Shown here piece by piece: positions 1 to 10,288 of a DNA stretch of 64,000 nt (position 1 is its first letter; each line of letters opens with the position of its first letter). The translations under genes were made by a program, and so were the position numbers. The stretch is from assembly GCA_030035585.1 (NCBI GenBank), contig CM057465.1:4439501-4503500 (forward strand). Direction: 5' to 3'. The notes below the pieces were generated by a model, which worked only from the letters and a program-made list of their open reading frames with translations, was not told the origin of the DNA and made no database searches. The DNA is from Dugong dugon (Eukaryota > Chordata > Mammalia > Sirenia > Dugongidae).

Positions 1-187
1 TTTATGGAAAAGCACTCTGCTCAGACCCACAGGTCCTAGCAGGCACCTCCTTCTGCAGCAGGTGGTGGGACCCAGGTGTGTGGTTTTTTTAATACTGCCC
101 GAGTCTGGAGGCCAGGATGGAAAATGAAGCTCTTACAGCCCCCCAGGCAGGTTCCCTGAGGGAAGAATGGGGACAGTCACTGTAGGT

Positions 188-630
188 TACACACAAACAC
201 ATACAACATGCGAGCATACTGACACACAGGTGTCAGTACATGCACACACACACGTGAACACACATGTGAACACACTCGTGTATGTGCAGATACGTGAGCA
301 CACTTGCAGACACAAGTGAGCACGTGTATACAGACACATAACTGAGTGCACATACAGACACACATATAAGGGATGCATACACACATGTGTGAACACAGGG
401 ACACACACAGACACGTGTGTGAGCATAAACACACAAATGAACATGCCTACAAGCACATAAGCATACATGTGTGAGTGTACACAGGCACACATGAGCACAT
501 GCAGGCACATATGTGAGTGCAAATACAGACACATGCATGTGAGCACACACACAGGCACACGCATGTTGGTATGCACGCGGACACACATGCAGGCACACAT
601 GCAGGCACACACATGCATACAGGTGGGCTC
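188..630. repeat. Degenerate CA-rich simple repeat
   Basis: About 440 bp dominated by cacaca/gcacac words broken by tgtg, catg and gtgag interruptions, with no single clean period. Frames on the minus strand stay open only because of this composition (runs of Cys, Val and His) and are not genes. It looks like an old, much-mutated dinucleotide repeat. Confidence 0.9.
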
Positions 631-1522
631 CTGAGACAGCTTAGGTTGTAGGATTTGCCCTAGCAAGAGTATGGTGCACTGAGTTGGGGGGGGGGACTGT
701 GGCCCTTCCTCTGGCCCCCTCCAGTGACAGGCTGTCCCCCATGGGCAGGGCTTCTCCAGATGAAGAGCCCCGGTAGCACCTCCCACCCAGGTCTGCTCTC
801 ACTGCCTCGCACTAGCCCTGCCTGGTCAGCCTCTTCTGCTCTTCCCTTGAACCACCTTGGGGACCTTGAACGCCCCTACACACCCGTGCAGGCTGTACGT
901 AACGTCCACGTGGGCTGCCAGTGATCAGGGTGTGGACAAATGCTCACCTTTGTGACAGGTGACAGGAGAGTCCCCTGAGCCAGGAATCCACCCCCACCTG
1001 CACCCTCCTGAACATTCTACAGGCTTTTCCTGATCTCGACCCCGTGCCAGGCTCTGCCTCACCTGAGCCGGGGCAAGCATGGTGGGCTTGGCTTATAGGT
1101 CAGGCAGTACTGTCTCGGTCACCACCACACTTGTCTGTCACCAAGCAGGTGGTCAGAGGAGGTGGAAATGCCACCGGTCTGCACAGAGCTCCCACTGCCG
1201 AGACAGCTGCCCGGATGTATGCCACTTCACCCCGATGCAGCTCTGTCAGTGAAATGGTGAGATCAGGACGCGTGCCTGGGACCACACAGCCACAGTGGGA
1301 GAGAGCTGCCGTGGACCCGGGCCGCCAGGCAGGTGTCATTTGGGGGTTGGGCCTGACACAAAAGGAAATACGGGCACCCTGTGTTCATTTATCAAAATAC
1401 CCACCATATTTTGAAACAAACGAAAAAAGTGAACCAAAGCCCTACAGTCCAAGAACCTGACAACACATCAAGGCCCGCTTGCCCACTCTGCTCTCACACC
1501 ATTGTCAATTCTCCTTAACCCA
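631..1522. other. Unassigned, mostly unique sequence
   Basis: GC-moderate sequence with no repeat family, splice-flanked exon or RNA that I can recognise. Open frames here (such as 1044-1460) have no recognisable domain and no codon periodicity that I can see. Confidence 0.5.
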
Positions 1523-2137
1523 CCCAGAGGTGGACGCCCCAGCCAGGTGGACGCCCCAGCCAGGTGGACGCCCCAGACAAGTGGACGCCTCAGCCAGGTG
1601 GACGTCCCAGACAAGTGGACGCCCCAGCCAGGTGGACGCCACAGCCAGGTACACACCCTAGCCAGGTGGACGCCCCAGCCAGGTAGACGCTCCAGCTGGG
1701 CACACGCCCCAGCCAGGTGGACGCCCCAGCCAGGTAGATGCCCCAGCCAGGTGGACACCCCAGCCAGGTAGACGCCCCAGACAGGTACACACCCCAGCCA
1801 GGTACATGCCCCAGCCAGGTGGACACCCCACCCAAGTAGATGCCCCCGCCATGTACACGCCCCAGCCAGGTGGACACCCCAGCCAGGTACACACCCCAGC
1901 CAGGTGGACACCCCAGCCAGGTGGACGCCCCAGCCAGGTACACACCCCAGCCAGGTGGATGCCCCAGCCAGGTGGACGCCCCAGCCAGGTGGACACCCCA
2001 GCCAGGTACACACCCCAGCCAGGTGGACGCCCCAGCCAGGTGGACGCCCCAACCAGGTATACGCCCCAGCCAAGTGGATGCCCCAGCCAGGTACACACTC
2101 CAGCCAGGTACACACCCCAGCCAGGTGGATGCCCCAG
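1523..2137. repeat. 17-bp minisatellite, about 36 copies
   Basis: Tandem array of a 17-bp unit (ccagccaggtggacgcc). The common variant replaces ggtggacgcc with ggtacacacc, and rarer units carry gacaagtgg. Because 17 is not a multiple of 3 and no frame of the unit holds a stop, long open frames appear in several frames on both strands, with a 17-residue superperiod. These are artefacts of the array. The two main variants are interspersed rather than blocked. Confidence 0.95.
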
Positions 2138-3224
2138 CCCCTGGGCCTGGGAACCACAGGCTGATTGGTAACAAGGGTTCCTGTTGCATGATGACGCAGG
2201 GTCAGAAAACAACCAACAGCAACCCGCCCTCACTGAAAATGCTGGTATTTTGTCCATCATGGATTTTTTGCATTAATTCTGGTATTTTAAAATATTGCAT
2301 TGAAGTGTTATTTACTTTGATGACTGAGTTTTGCAACCCCCTTAAATTTTGTGCCCGAGGGGAGTACCTGCCTCACCTGAATCCCTGCCCTGGGGCCTGA
2401 CAGAGCTCATGGCCCTTCCAGCCCCAGTGGTCTGGGGGGCTCCGGCTTTCTGTCCTCGTCCATTTTCCTCCCATCGACCTAGACATGGGGGCCTCACAGG
2501 TGCCCCCAGATTGGATTCTGCTGGGAGGTGAGGACCACCAGCCCCATGCAGCTCATGGATGGGTTTGGAATTTACCGCAGCTGTTTAGCGTGAGGCGCTA
2601 ACACGCCGCTCCTGGGCTGGGGCCACTTAGGCCGATTAAAAGGCTGTGTCTCCCCCGCTGGGAGGTAAGGAGGCTCATTCTCTCAGTTCCCACCTCCTGA
2701 TCTCAGCCCAGAGAGAATAATTAATTCTGTTGATCTTTAATTGACTTCAGGTGGCTCCAATACCAAACACTGACACCGTTCCCTTAATGAATAATTTCTC
2801 CGCTTTAACTGGTTTCAGTCTCATTTGGAAGGAAAGAATAAGAAAATTAAAGCCGCAGGAAGATAACACAGCAAAGAATCACTAAAGCATATTTCCATAT
2901 GCAATCAGGCGCCCTTCTGCACCAGGAAGAGGCTTGGGGAGCCGTGAATGGGAAAGGACAATGTGGGTGGAGGAAGGCTGTTCATACATCGGAGCCCTGT
3001 TGGGGGCCTGGAGGCTGGTGCTGATGACGTGCACAGGGCTCCATGCTGCTGAGGACTGCCTGCAGGCAGCCAGGGCACTCGAGCAAGAGGCAAGCCATGG
3101 AGCCCACAGGCGTTGGCCATCTAGCACCTTCCAGGGCTGGCGGAAAGGCTGTCACTAAGATCTGCTTTGCCACCACTGGGACCCCAGCCAGCCCTTCTCC
3201 CAGCTGACTCACCCCAACCCACAG
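2138..3224. other. Unassigned unique DNA with an AT-rich candidate conserved element
   Basis: No repeat or gene recognised. The stretch 2690-2885 is rich in homeodomain-type cores (TAATTAATT near 2718, tttaattga near 2737, cttaatga near 2784) in an otherwise GC-moderate region. That composition is common in conserved non-coding enhancers, but conservation cannot be judged from one sequence. Confidence 0.35.
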
Positions 3225-3375
3225 TGACACCATGTGTATCAGAGTAGAACCGTGCTCCACCGGGTTTTCAGTAGCTGATTTTTCAGAAGTAAATCACCAA
3301 GCTTTTCTTCCAAGGTGCCTCTGGGTGGTCTTGCACGGCCAATGTTTTGTTTAACAGCCGAGCTCTCTCCCGAGG
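3225..3375 (-). mobile_element. Afrotherian SINE fragment, minus
   Basis: Matches the antisense body of the SINE subfamily with the longer middle: agtagaac..ctcca, then cagaagtaaatcaccaagc and cttccaaggtgcctctggg. Both ends are degraded. Confidence 0.7.
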
Positions 3376-4020
3376 CACAGCCCACAGAGGGGAGGTCTCC
3401 CAGTGCACAAGGAGTGGGATCATCACAGCTTAGGACAGGAAGTGGGGAGAAGGGTAAATGATGGGGAATCCAGGCTAGCGAATGCGTCATACTCACTGTT
3501 TGTTGAACAAGTTGGTTGAGTAAGCGGGCGCAGCTCAACTCCTGCCGTGGGTATAAGGCTAGTCAGTGTCCTCCAGTCTCCAAGGCCCGTCTTTGCTGCT
3601 CCACATTCCTATAGGCAGCCTGTCCACGTCTGGACCTGCTCAGGTCTCACCCAGAGGGGCCGACTATATAGCAGGTAGAGAAGGAAGGCTGCCAAGGGCT
3701 CTAGCTCCTCCCAGGCTCTGGGGGCAGCTAGGCCTGCCTATGGCCAGATCAGGCTCTCATCCCTGCCAGGGCCTAGAACCCAGTAGCTAGGAACACGGGG
3801 AGCTTGGCAGCCGGTCACCTTTCTATATCCATCTGGGAAAGAGTCACAGGTGCAGAGGGCAGCACAGTGAACAGAGCAGATGAATGGTTTTGAGAAAGGT
3901 TAATTGGATATGAAAGGGGAGGCTGGTCTCTTGGACGGAGTCAGTTGCCACCAACACTTGCTATAACCTAAGTGTCCTCTGAGTTCTATCTGCTGACGGT
4001 GCCATGGCATGACCCCTTCT
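3376..4020. other. Unassigned unique sequence
   Basis: No repeat, coding exon or RNA recognised. Short open frames have no recognisable motif. Confidence 0.4.
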
Positions 4021-4100
4021 CCCCCTTCCTACCAGAGCGATTCAACAGCACCTTCTCAGAGAGGCCTTCCCTGGCTAACCTACTAAAATAGCACCCCTGG
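4021..4100 (+). repeat. L2 LINE 3' fragment
   Basis: The words ctcagagaggccttccctgg and ctaaaatagcacccc are typical of the conserved L2 3' region. A young SINE follows at once. Confidence 0.65.
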
Positions 4101-4111
4101 GCAAAAACCCT

Positions 4112-4275
4112 GGAGCCCTGCTGGCACAGTGGTTAAGAGATCTGCTGCTAGCCAAAAGGTCAGCACTTCAAATCCACCAGCCCCTCCTTGGAAACCCTAT
4201 GGGCAGTTCTACTCTGTCCTATAGGGTCGCTATGAGTCAGAATCAACTCGACAGCAACAGGTTTGTTTGGTTTGG
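4112..4275 (+). mobile_element. AfroSINE, plus
   Basis: Full-length short form. It has the tRNA-like head (ggagccctgctggcacagtgg), a B-box-like segment near tcaaatccacc, the body ctatgggcagttctactc, gtcgctatgagtcagaatc, and the tail gtttgtttggtttgg. Confidence 0.9.
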
Positions 4276-4380
4276 ACGATTGCCCCAGTGTCCTTCAGCA
4301 GATGAAGGGCTAAACAAGATGTGATATAGCCATGCAATGGAGTGTTATTCAGCCATGAAAAAGGAATGGAGTTCTAGTTA

Positions 4381-5017
4381 TTGTTGTTAGGTGCCGTTGA
4401 GTCAGTTCCAACTCATAGCAACCCTACATACAGCAGAACAAAACACTGCCTGGTCCTGCACCATCCTCACAATCATTGCTGTGTTTGAGCCCATTCTTGC
4501 AGCCACTGTGTCAGTCCATCTCGTTGAGGTCATCCTCTTTTTCAGTGACTGTCTACCAAGCATAATGTCTTTCTCCAGGGACTGGTCCCTCCTGATAACA
4601 TGTCCAAAGTATGTGAGACCATGTGAGACAAAGTCTCACCATCCTCGCTTCTAAGGAGCATTCTGGCTGTACTTCTTCCAAGACAGATTTGTTTGTTCTT
4701 CCAGCAGTCCACGGTATATTCAATATTCTTCGCTGACACTGTAATTCAAAGGCATCAGTTTTTCTCAGGTCTTCCTTATTCATTGTCCAGCTTTTGCATG
4801 CATATGAGGCAATTGAAAATAGCATGGCTTGGGTCAGGCACACCTTAGTCATCAAAATGACGTCTTTGCTTTTCAACACTTTAAGGAGGTCTTTTGCAGC
4901 AGATTTTCTCAATGCAATATGTCATTTGATTTCTTGACTGCTGCTTCCATGGGCATTGATTGTGGGTCCAAGTAAAACAAAATCTTGACAACTTCAATCT
5001 TTTTTCCATTTACCATG
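4381..5017 (-). mobile_element. RTE LINE, 5'-truncated, minus
   Basis: The left edge ttgttgttaggtgccgttgag is the complement of the RTE 3' end. Antisense frame 4553-4912 encodes the C-terminal RTE reverse-transcriptase tail (motifs RKSAAKDLLKVLKSKDV, ASYACKSWTMNKEDLRK, RRILNIPWTAGRTNKSVL). It is broken upstream. Flanking 14-bp target duplications mark a normal target-primed insertion. Confidence 0.9.
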
Positions 5018-5142
5018 ATGGAGTTCTGGTACCTGCTATGATGTGGACGAACTTTGAACACATGCTGGGTGAAATGAGTCAGACACAAAAGGACAAATAC
5101 TGTGTGATTCTACTTACAGGAAATATCCAGAATAGGCAAATG

Positions 5143-5390
5143 CATTGTTGTTAGGTGTCGTCGAGTCAGTTCAGACTCACAGCAACTCTATGCACAACAG
5201 AATGAAACACTGTCTGGTCCTTCACCATCCTCACAATGGTTGTTATGCTTGAGCCTATTGTTGCAGCCACTGGGTCAGTCCTCTTCTTCACTGACCCTCT
5301 GCTTTACCAGGCACGATGTCCTTCTCCAGAGACTGACCCATAACACGTCTACAGTATGTGAGACATAGTCTCGCCATCCTTGCTTCTAAC
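5143..5390 (-). mobile_element. RTE LINE 3' end, minus
   Basis: About 250 bp of the RTE 3' region (ttgttgttaggtgtcgtcga through cgatgtccttctccagag to atagtctcgccatccttgc), inserted in the same old L1 as its neighbour. Confidence 0.85.
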
Positions 5391-5470
5391 AGAAAAAGAT
5401 TAAAGGTTACCAGGGGCTGCGGAAAGTGGGAGTTATTGTTGAAAGTGTCCTGAGGGGAAAGAAAACATTT

Positions 5471-6431
5471 TGTATACAAAGAATCAGAAATCAAAATGGG
5501 TTCAGACTCCTCAACAGCAAGACTGCCATTCAGAAAACAGTGAAGCAAAGCTTCCCACCTCTCAGGGAAAACCATTTCCTACTCTAATTTTATACCCAGC
5601 CCAACTACCAATCAAGTACGAGGGTAAAACCATGACATTTACAGATACATTGGGTCTCAAAACTGTAACTTCCATGCAGTGCTTTTCAAGCAGCTGCTGG
5701 TGAGTGGTTCTTCCAAAACAAACAAGAAAGAGAAGAAGGAGGAAGAGATCAGGCACAGAAGGCAAAAGCAGGCCAGGGTGGGCAGCTGAGCGGACCTAGA
5801 GGGCAGCAGTTCATCCTGGAATCTTGTGACCCAAGGAACAGATGTGTGTCGATGGGGAGCACCAGGATGCTCAGTCATCACAGCATTCTGATAACCGAGG
5901 GACACAGTGCCCAAGTGACACTGGCCCTGGATGTGACCAGTCTGGGCTTGACTTAGCCATGTACCCAAGGAGCCCCTGAGCTCCTCCATCTGCTGCTGGC
6001 AGGGCCAGCTGATAGCACTCCTTCCACTCCACAGGGAGGTTCTGCTTTGACCTATTCCTGAAATCCTGAAACGCTGGGGCCACCAGCAGCATTCCTAGAT
6101 GCTGCAAAATGTGGAGAGCCCTGGGTTTCTGGGACCGACATTCCCCATTGGCCTTCCCAAAGGGGACCCTGCAGATCCTCAGGAAAGCCAGAACACGGCA
6201 TGACCCTGAGTCTCTTAAGCTCCATCTTCTCCAGGAACTCCTCATCTAATGGGACAATGTTGCCGTTTCCTTATGCCATCAAGTCTGTGCTGGCTCCTCA
6301 GGTTTCAGCACTGCACAACAGATAGACCTGGATGATCCAGAGAAGCAAAGGAGTGATTAAGACAAGCCAGGCTTGGAGTTGCCTCTGCAGGGCTAGGGTT
6401 CCTACTCTGGGCTCCACCTATAGGGCCCTGA
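5471..6431. other. Unassigned unique sequence
   Basis: No repeat or gene recognised. Open frames on the minus strand (5562-6245) have no known domain and their start codons lack context. Confidence 0.4.
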
Positions 6432-6444
6432 ATGTTATAAACAT

Positions 6445-6834
6445 TCACCACCTGTCTGTCAGTTTGTCGTACTGTGGTGGCTTGCATGTTGCTGTGATGC
6501 TGGAAGCTGTGCCACCAGTATTTCAAATACCAGCAGGGTCACCCATGGTGGACAGGTTTCAGTGGAGCTTCCAGACTAAGACAGACTAGGAAGAAAGACC
6601 TGGCAATCTACTTCCAAAAATCAGCCAATGAAAACCCTATGGATCACAACAGAATATTGTCTGATATAGCCCTGGAAGATGAGCCCCTTAGGCTGGAAGG
6701 CTCTCAAAGTACACAGTGGTCACAACAATGGACTCGAGCACACCAAGGATTGTGAACGTGGTGCGGGACAAGGCAAGAGTTTGTCCCGTTGTGCATGGGG
6801 TCGCCATGGGTTGGAGCCAACTAACAATAACAAC
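6445..6834 (+). mobile_element. 390-bp internally deleted RTE element
   Basis: Contains the RTE 5' leader (ctgtctgtcagtttgtcgta, gcttgcatgttgctgtgatg) through the start of the coding region (gatgagccccttaggctgg). It then jumps directly to the RTE 3' end (gggtcgccatgggttggagc, ctaacaataacaaca). A perfect 13-bp target duplication, atgttataaacat, lies at 6432-6444 and 6835-6847, so it moved as this short unit and was not deleted afterwards. Confidence 0.85.
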
Positions 6835-6847
6835 ATGTTATAAACAT

Positions 6848-7508
6848 ATTACAAAAGTTAATTTATCAAAGAACTCCAGGATGGCCGTCTCCCTCAAGAC
6901 TCGGCAAGATCTAGGCCCTAAACACTCAGAGAAACACTTCCTCACCTCTCTTACTCCGTGACCTTGAGACCCCAAATGCTGAGAAGGCCTGTGGGCAGAG
7001 CCTCCACCCCAGTCACAGATGACCCTGCTTTGGAGGAGAGATGAGTGGAGAGGAGTAAGCACTTGGGTAAGAGCCTAAGAAATTGTCCAATTCTTCTCTC
7101 AAATAGCACATAGGCTATAGAGTCTTGGATAGCCCATAATTTCATACATCTTTCCATTTTGTGGTTAGGAAGGCCTCTTTTCCCAGTAATACAGAAGTCC
7201 ATTTTCCTGCTTCTCTTTGGGTACCACTTCAGGTTCTGAGGGAACTCACAAATTACGAGGGCACAGGTAACAGTTCCACATAGAAGCCGAGAAACATTTT
7301 CCAGTGTTCAGTAATTCCTATTACCTTCACATTTGCATTTACATAGAATTAGATGTAACATGAGTGACGCACTACTGCATCCAACGTTATTTCAGAAATC
7401 TAGATATTGACAATGAAAGACAATGCAAATTGCAATATGAGCAATAGTGATTTTATGTGATGAAATTAAAATATTTTGTGATTTTTTTTCATTTTGATAT
7501 TAATGCAT
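6848..7508. other. Unassigned sequence, becoming AT-rich
   Basis: No family recognised. After about 7240 the composition becomes AT-rich and may be old repeat debris. Confidence 0.4.
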
Positions 7509-7524
7509 CATATACAACCGCATT

Positions 7525-7693
7525 GGAAATGCTAGCGGCGTAGTGGTTAAGTGCCGTGGCTGCCAACCAAAAGGTTGGCAGTTCAAATCCACCAGCTGCT
7601 CTTGGAAACTCTATGGGGAAGTTCTACTCTGTCCTATAGGGTTGCTATGAGTCAAAATCAACTCGATGGCAATGTATTTGGTTTGGGTTGGGT
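7525..7693 (+). mobile_element. AfroSINE, plus, with target duplication
   Basis: SINE body (tagtggttaagtgccgtggc, caaaaggttggcagttcaa, ctactctgtcctatagggtt). Duplicated target acaaccgcatt ends at 7524 and again at 7707. The left copy carries an extra TA. Confidence 0.92.
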
Positions 7694-7707
7694 CATACAA
7701 CCGCATT

Positions 7708-8490
7708 ACAGTGATTAAACTGTGTAAGAGTCATGGTTAACTTCCAAATCTATACATTCCTTTAAGAATTTTGTTGACAATTCCAGCTGCTACACGGCAC
7801 ATCAAAGTTTTCCCAAACCAAAATTAATTTTTAAAAACTAAGAACTACAGTGACTCTCAAGGAAGTGTGTCTAATTTGTCACTGCTGTCAATAAAATGTA
7901 AACTACGTGAAAATCTTCATTAGAATCACAGACTGAGTAGTACTGCTGAAATTCAGGCAAGAAAATAAATTTTATAGAGCAAACATACAATAACTCATAA
8001 ATCGTGCATGTTTTTGTTTTATTATTCATTCAAGCATTATTGCCCATCAACAGAACACCCAGGCATATGTGATAATAATTAAACTCAGTTCTCTTTGATA
8101 TTTTGCCAGCTTTCGGTTGTCAAATAATAACTCATAATTTTGTGCATCTTTTTCAATTTTGTTGTTATGAAGGTATATTTGTCAAGGCAGGAGTCTAGAA
8201 CATTTTTTACTTACAGTCCGTTAGCTCAATTTCTAATTTATAAATATTTCCACGTGGTATGTGGGCCTGAGTTTGTAATCTTGCCCCATGCCCCACTAAT
8301 ATTAGGGGTGAGTCTAGGGTGGGGGCGCCAAGGGAGCTAGAACTAGGAAGGGCTGCACACAGGGCTCTAAAACACTGGAATATTCTCTTTCTCATCCTAC
8401 GGGGTGGCTACATGGGTGTTCATTTTGTTACTTTTCTTTAAACTCTGTTGATATTTTTATGCACCCTTTCGAATATATGATATACACGAC
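7708..8490. other. Unassigned AT-rich sequence
   Basis: About 780 bp of AT-rich DNA. No gene, RNA or repeat family could be assigned. Confidence 0.4.
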
Positions 8491-8494
8491 AGTA

Positions 8495-8885
8495 ACACAT
8501 AAAATGAAGGAGCCCTGTGTAGGAACCCCTGGAACTATGGCCCCCGGACGCTCTGTTAGCCCAGAACTGAAACCATTCCCGAAGTCCACTCTTCAGACAA
8601 AGATTCGACTGGGCTATAAAACATAAAATAATATTCGTGAGGAACATGCTTCTTAGTTCAATGAGATACACGAGACCCAGGGGGCGGCTCTGATCCGGAG
8701 GCAGGATGAGAAGACAGGAAGGGACAGGAACTAGTTGAATGGACACAGGGAACCCGGGGTGGAAAGGGGGAGCGTGCTGTCACAATGCAGGGATTGCAAC
8801 TAATGTCACAAAATAATATGTGTATAAATTTTTGTGTGGAAAATTCACTTGAGCTGTAAACTTTCACCTGAAGCACAATTCTAAG
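8495..8885 (+). mobile_element. L1 3' UTR, 5'-truncated
   Basis: Homologous to the 3' UTR of the L1 copies ending at 44482 and 54091: ggcccccggacgctctgtta, gcccagaactgaaaccattc, tgaatggacacagggaac, taaatttttgtgtggaaaa, then tgtaaactttcacctgaagc. It is more diverged than the copy at 50.9-54.1 kb. Confidence 0.8.
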
Positions 8886-8896
8886 AAGAAGAGGAA

Positions 8897-9110
8897 GGGG
8901 CCTTGGTGGTGCAGTGGTTAAGCATTAGGCTGCTAACCGAAAGGTTGGCAGTTTGAACCACCAGCCACTCCACAGAAGAAAGATGTGGCAGTCCGCTTCT
9001 ATAAAAATTTACAGCTTTGGAAACCCTATGGGACAGTTCTACTCTATCCTATAGGATCTCTATGAGTCATAATTGACTCAACAGCAATGGGTTTGGGTTT
9101 TTTGGTTTGG
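8897..9110 (+). mobile_element. AfroSINE, long form, plus
   Basis: Complete element with the extra middle segment (cacagaagaaagatgtggca, cttctataaaaatttacagc) and tail gggttttttggtttgg. Immediately downstream of the L1 3' end. Confidence 0.92.
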
Positions 9111-9835
9111 TAACACTTACAATTAAAATAAGGGTGGGAAGTAGGAGCTGCCCAGTTTACCACACCCAGAGGGTGCGAACCGCGAATGAGGACACGTACA
9201 GGAAAGCACGTTGTAAACCTCAAACCTGGCTCCAGTGGAAACTGTCGCTGTGTATCTGACTCAGGCCCCAGGGCTGAACACTATCAGCTCGGTGGAGAAT
9301 GAAAACCCTGTAGACATTTTCCTTACCAGAATTGTTAACAGCACGTTTTCTTTTATACTGATTCTAAACACAACATGGGCCCATTTTGGAAAATTTGAAA
9401 ACTGAGAATACAAAGCAGCCCCATCTCTCACCACCCACAGAAAACCACCTGGGAAACAGCAGCATATTTGTCTTTGAGAAAATGTGTCCGTCTTTCCATC
9501 TGTCATTGTACACGGTTGAGATCAGCCTCCAAATATCATATTTTTTACTTTATTGTTTTTCTCGCTTAATATACTAGACATTTCCCCGGGTTCTCACAAA
9601 CTCTTTGTAAGCCTCTTGGGCTGCATAATTTACATGATCACTTCCTCGTTAGGGGACGTTTAGGCTGGCTCTCATTTCTCGCTGCCACGGATGACGCTTT
9701 GATGAATGAGTGGTACTCTTCCTCTGTCTTCCTGTGGACTTCAGGTTCATGACTGAGGATCAATACCTAGAAATGGCCTTGAGAGAGCTTTTAAACTTCC
9801 AAATATGGCTGCTGAAGACGTTCATTTCATGCGTA
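9111..9835. other. Unassigned; possible old L1 remnant at 9600-9780
   Basis: Mostly unrecognised. 9600-9780 (gacgtttaggctggctctca, ccacggatgacgctttgatg) resembles antisense old L1 3' sequence but is too degraded to be firm. Confidence 0.35.
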
Positions 9836-9870
9836 CATACTGTCTAGATTATCTAGTGCTGCTATAACAG

Positions 9871-9974
9871 AGTGGAACTGCCCCAGAGGGTTTCCAAGGA
9901 GCAGCTGGTACATTTGAACCGCCGACCTTTTGGTTAGCAGCAGAGCTCTTTAACCACTATACCACCAGGGCTCC
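9871..9974 (-). mobile_element. AfroSINE fragment inside LTR, minus
   Basis: Antisense SINE 5' two thirds (agtggaactgccccagagg to ctataccaccagggctcc). Flanked by ataacag (9864-9870) and gtaacag (9975-9981). The SINE 3' end is missing. Confidence 0.85.
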
Positions 9975-10288
9975 GTAACAGAAATACCACAAGTGGGTGG
10001 CTTTAACGAACAGAAATTTATTTTCTCACAGTTCAGGAGACAGGAAGTCCAAATTCAGGGCGCCTGCTCTGGGGGAAAGTCGTTGTCTCTTTCCAGCTTC
10101 TGTTCCTCAGTTCCTTGGCTATCTTCTTGTGGCATCTGTCTTCCCCTATGTGTTTCCTTGCCTCCGTGTCTGATCTGCTCTTTCTATACTTAAAAGTGAT
10201 TGGCTTAACACACACCCTACACTGATAATGCCCTCTTTAACGTAACAAATAAAACACTATTCCCAAAGCAGATTACATCCACACGTAT

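Larger units (their letters stand above)
4276..5470 (+). mobile_element. Old L1 3' fragment split by two RTE insertions
   Basis: Pieces 4276-4380, 5018-5142 and 5391-5470 read in order as the end of L1 ORF2 and its 3' flank (gccatgcaatggagtgttat, then gaaatgagtcagacacaaaa, then aaggttaccaggggctg). The first junction is flanked by tggagttctagtta (4367-4380) and tggagttctggtac (5019-5032), a target duplication for the RTE copy between them. Confidence 0.75.

Noticed and set aside
187..786. A 199-residue Cys/Val/His-rich minus-strand frame
   Set aside because: Translation of the CA-rich simple repeat; no domain, composition explained by the repeat.
1468..2400. Several 120-230-residue open frames on both strands
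   Set aside because: They are produced by the 17-bp repeat, which has no stop in most frames; products are pure 17-residue repeats.
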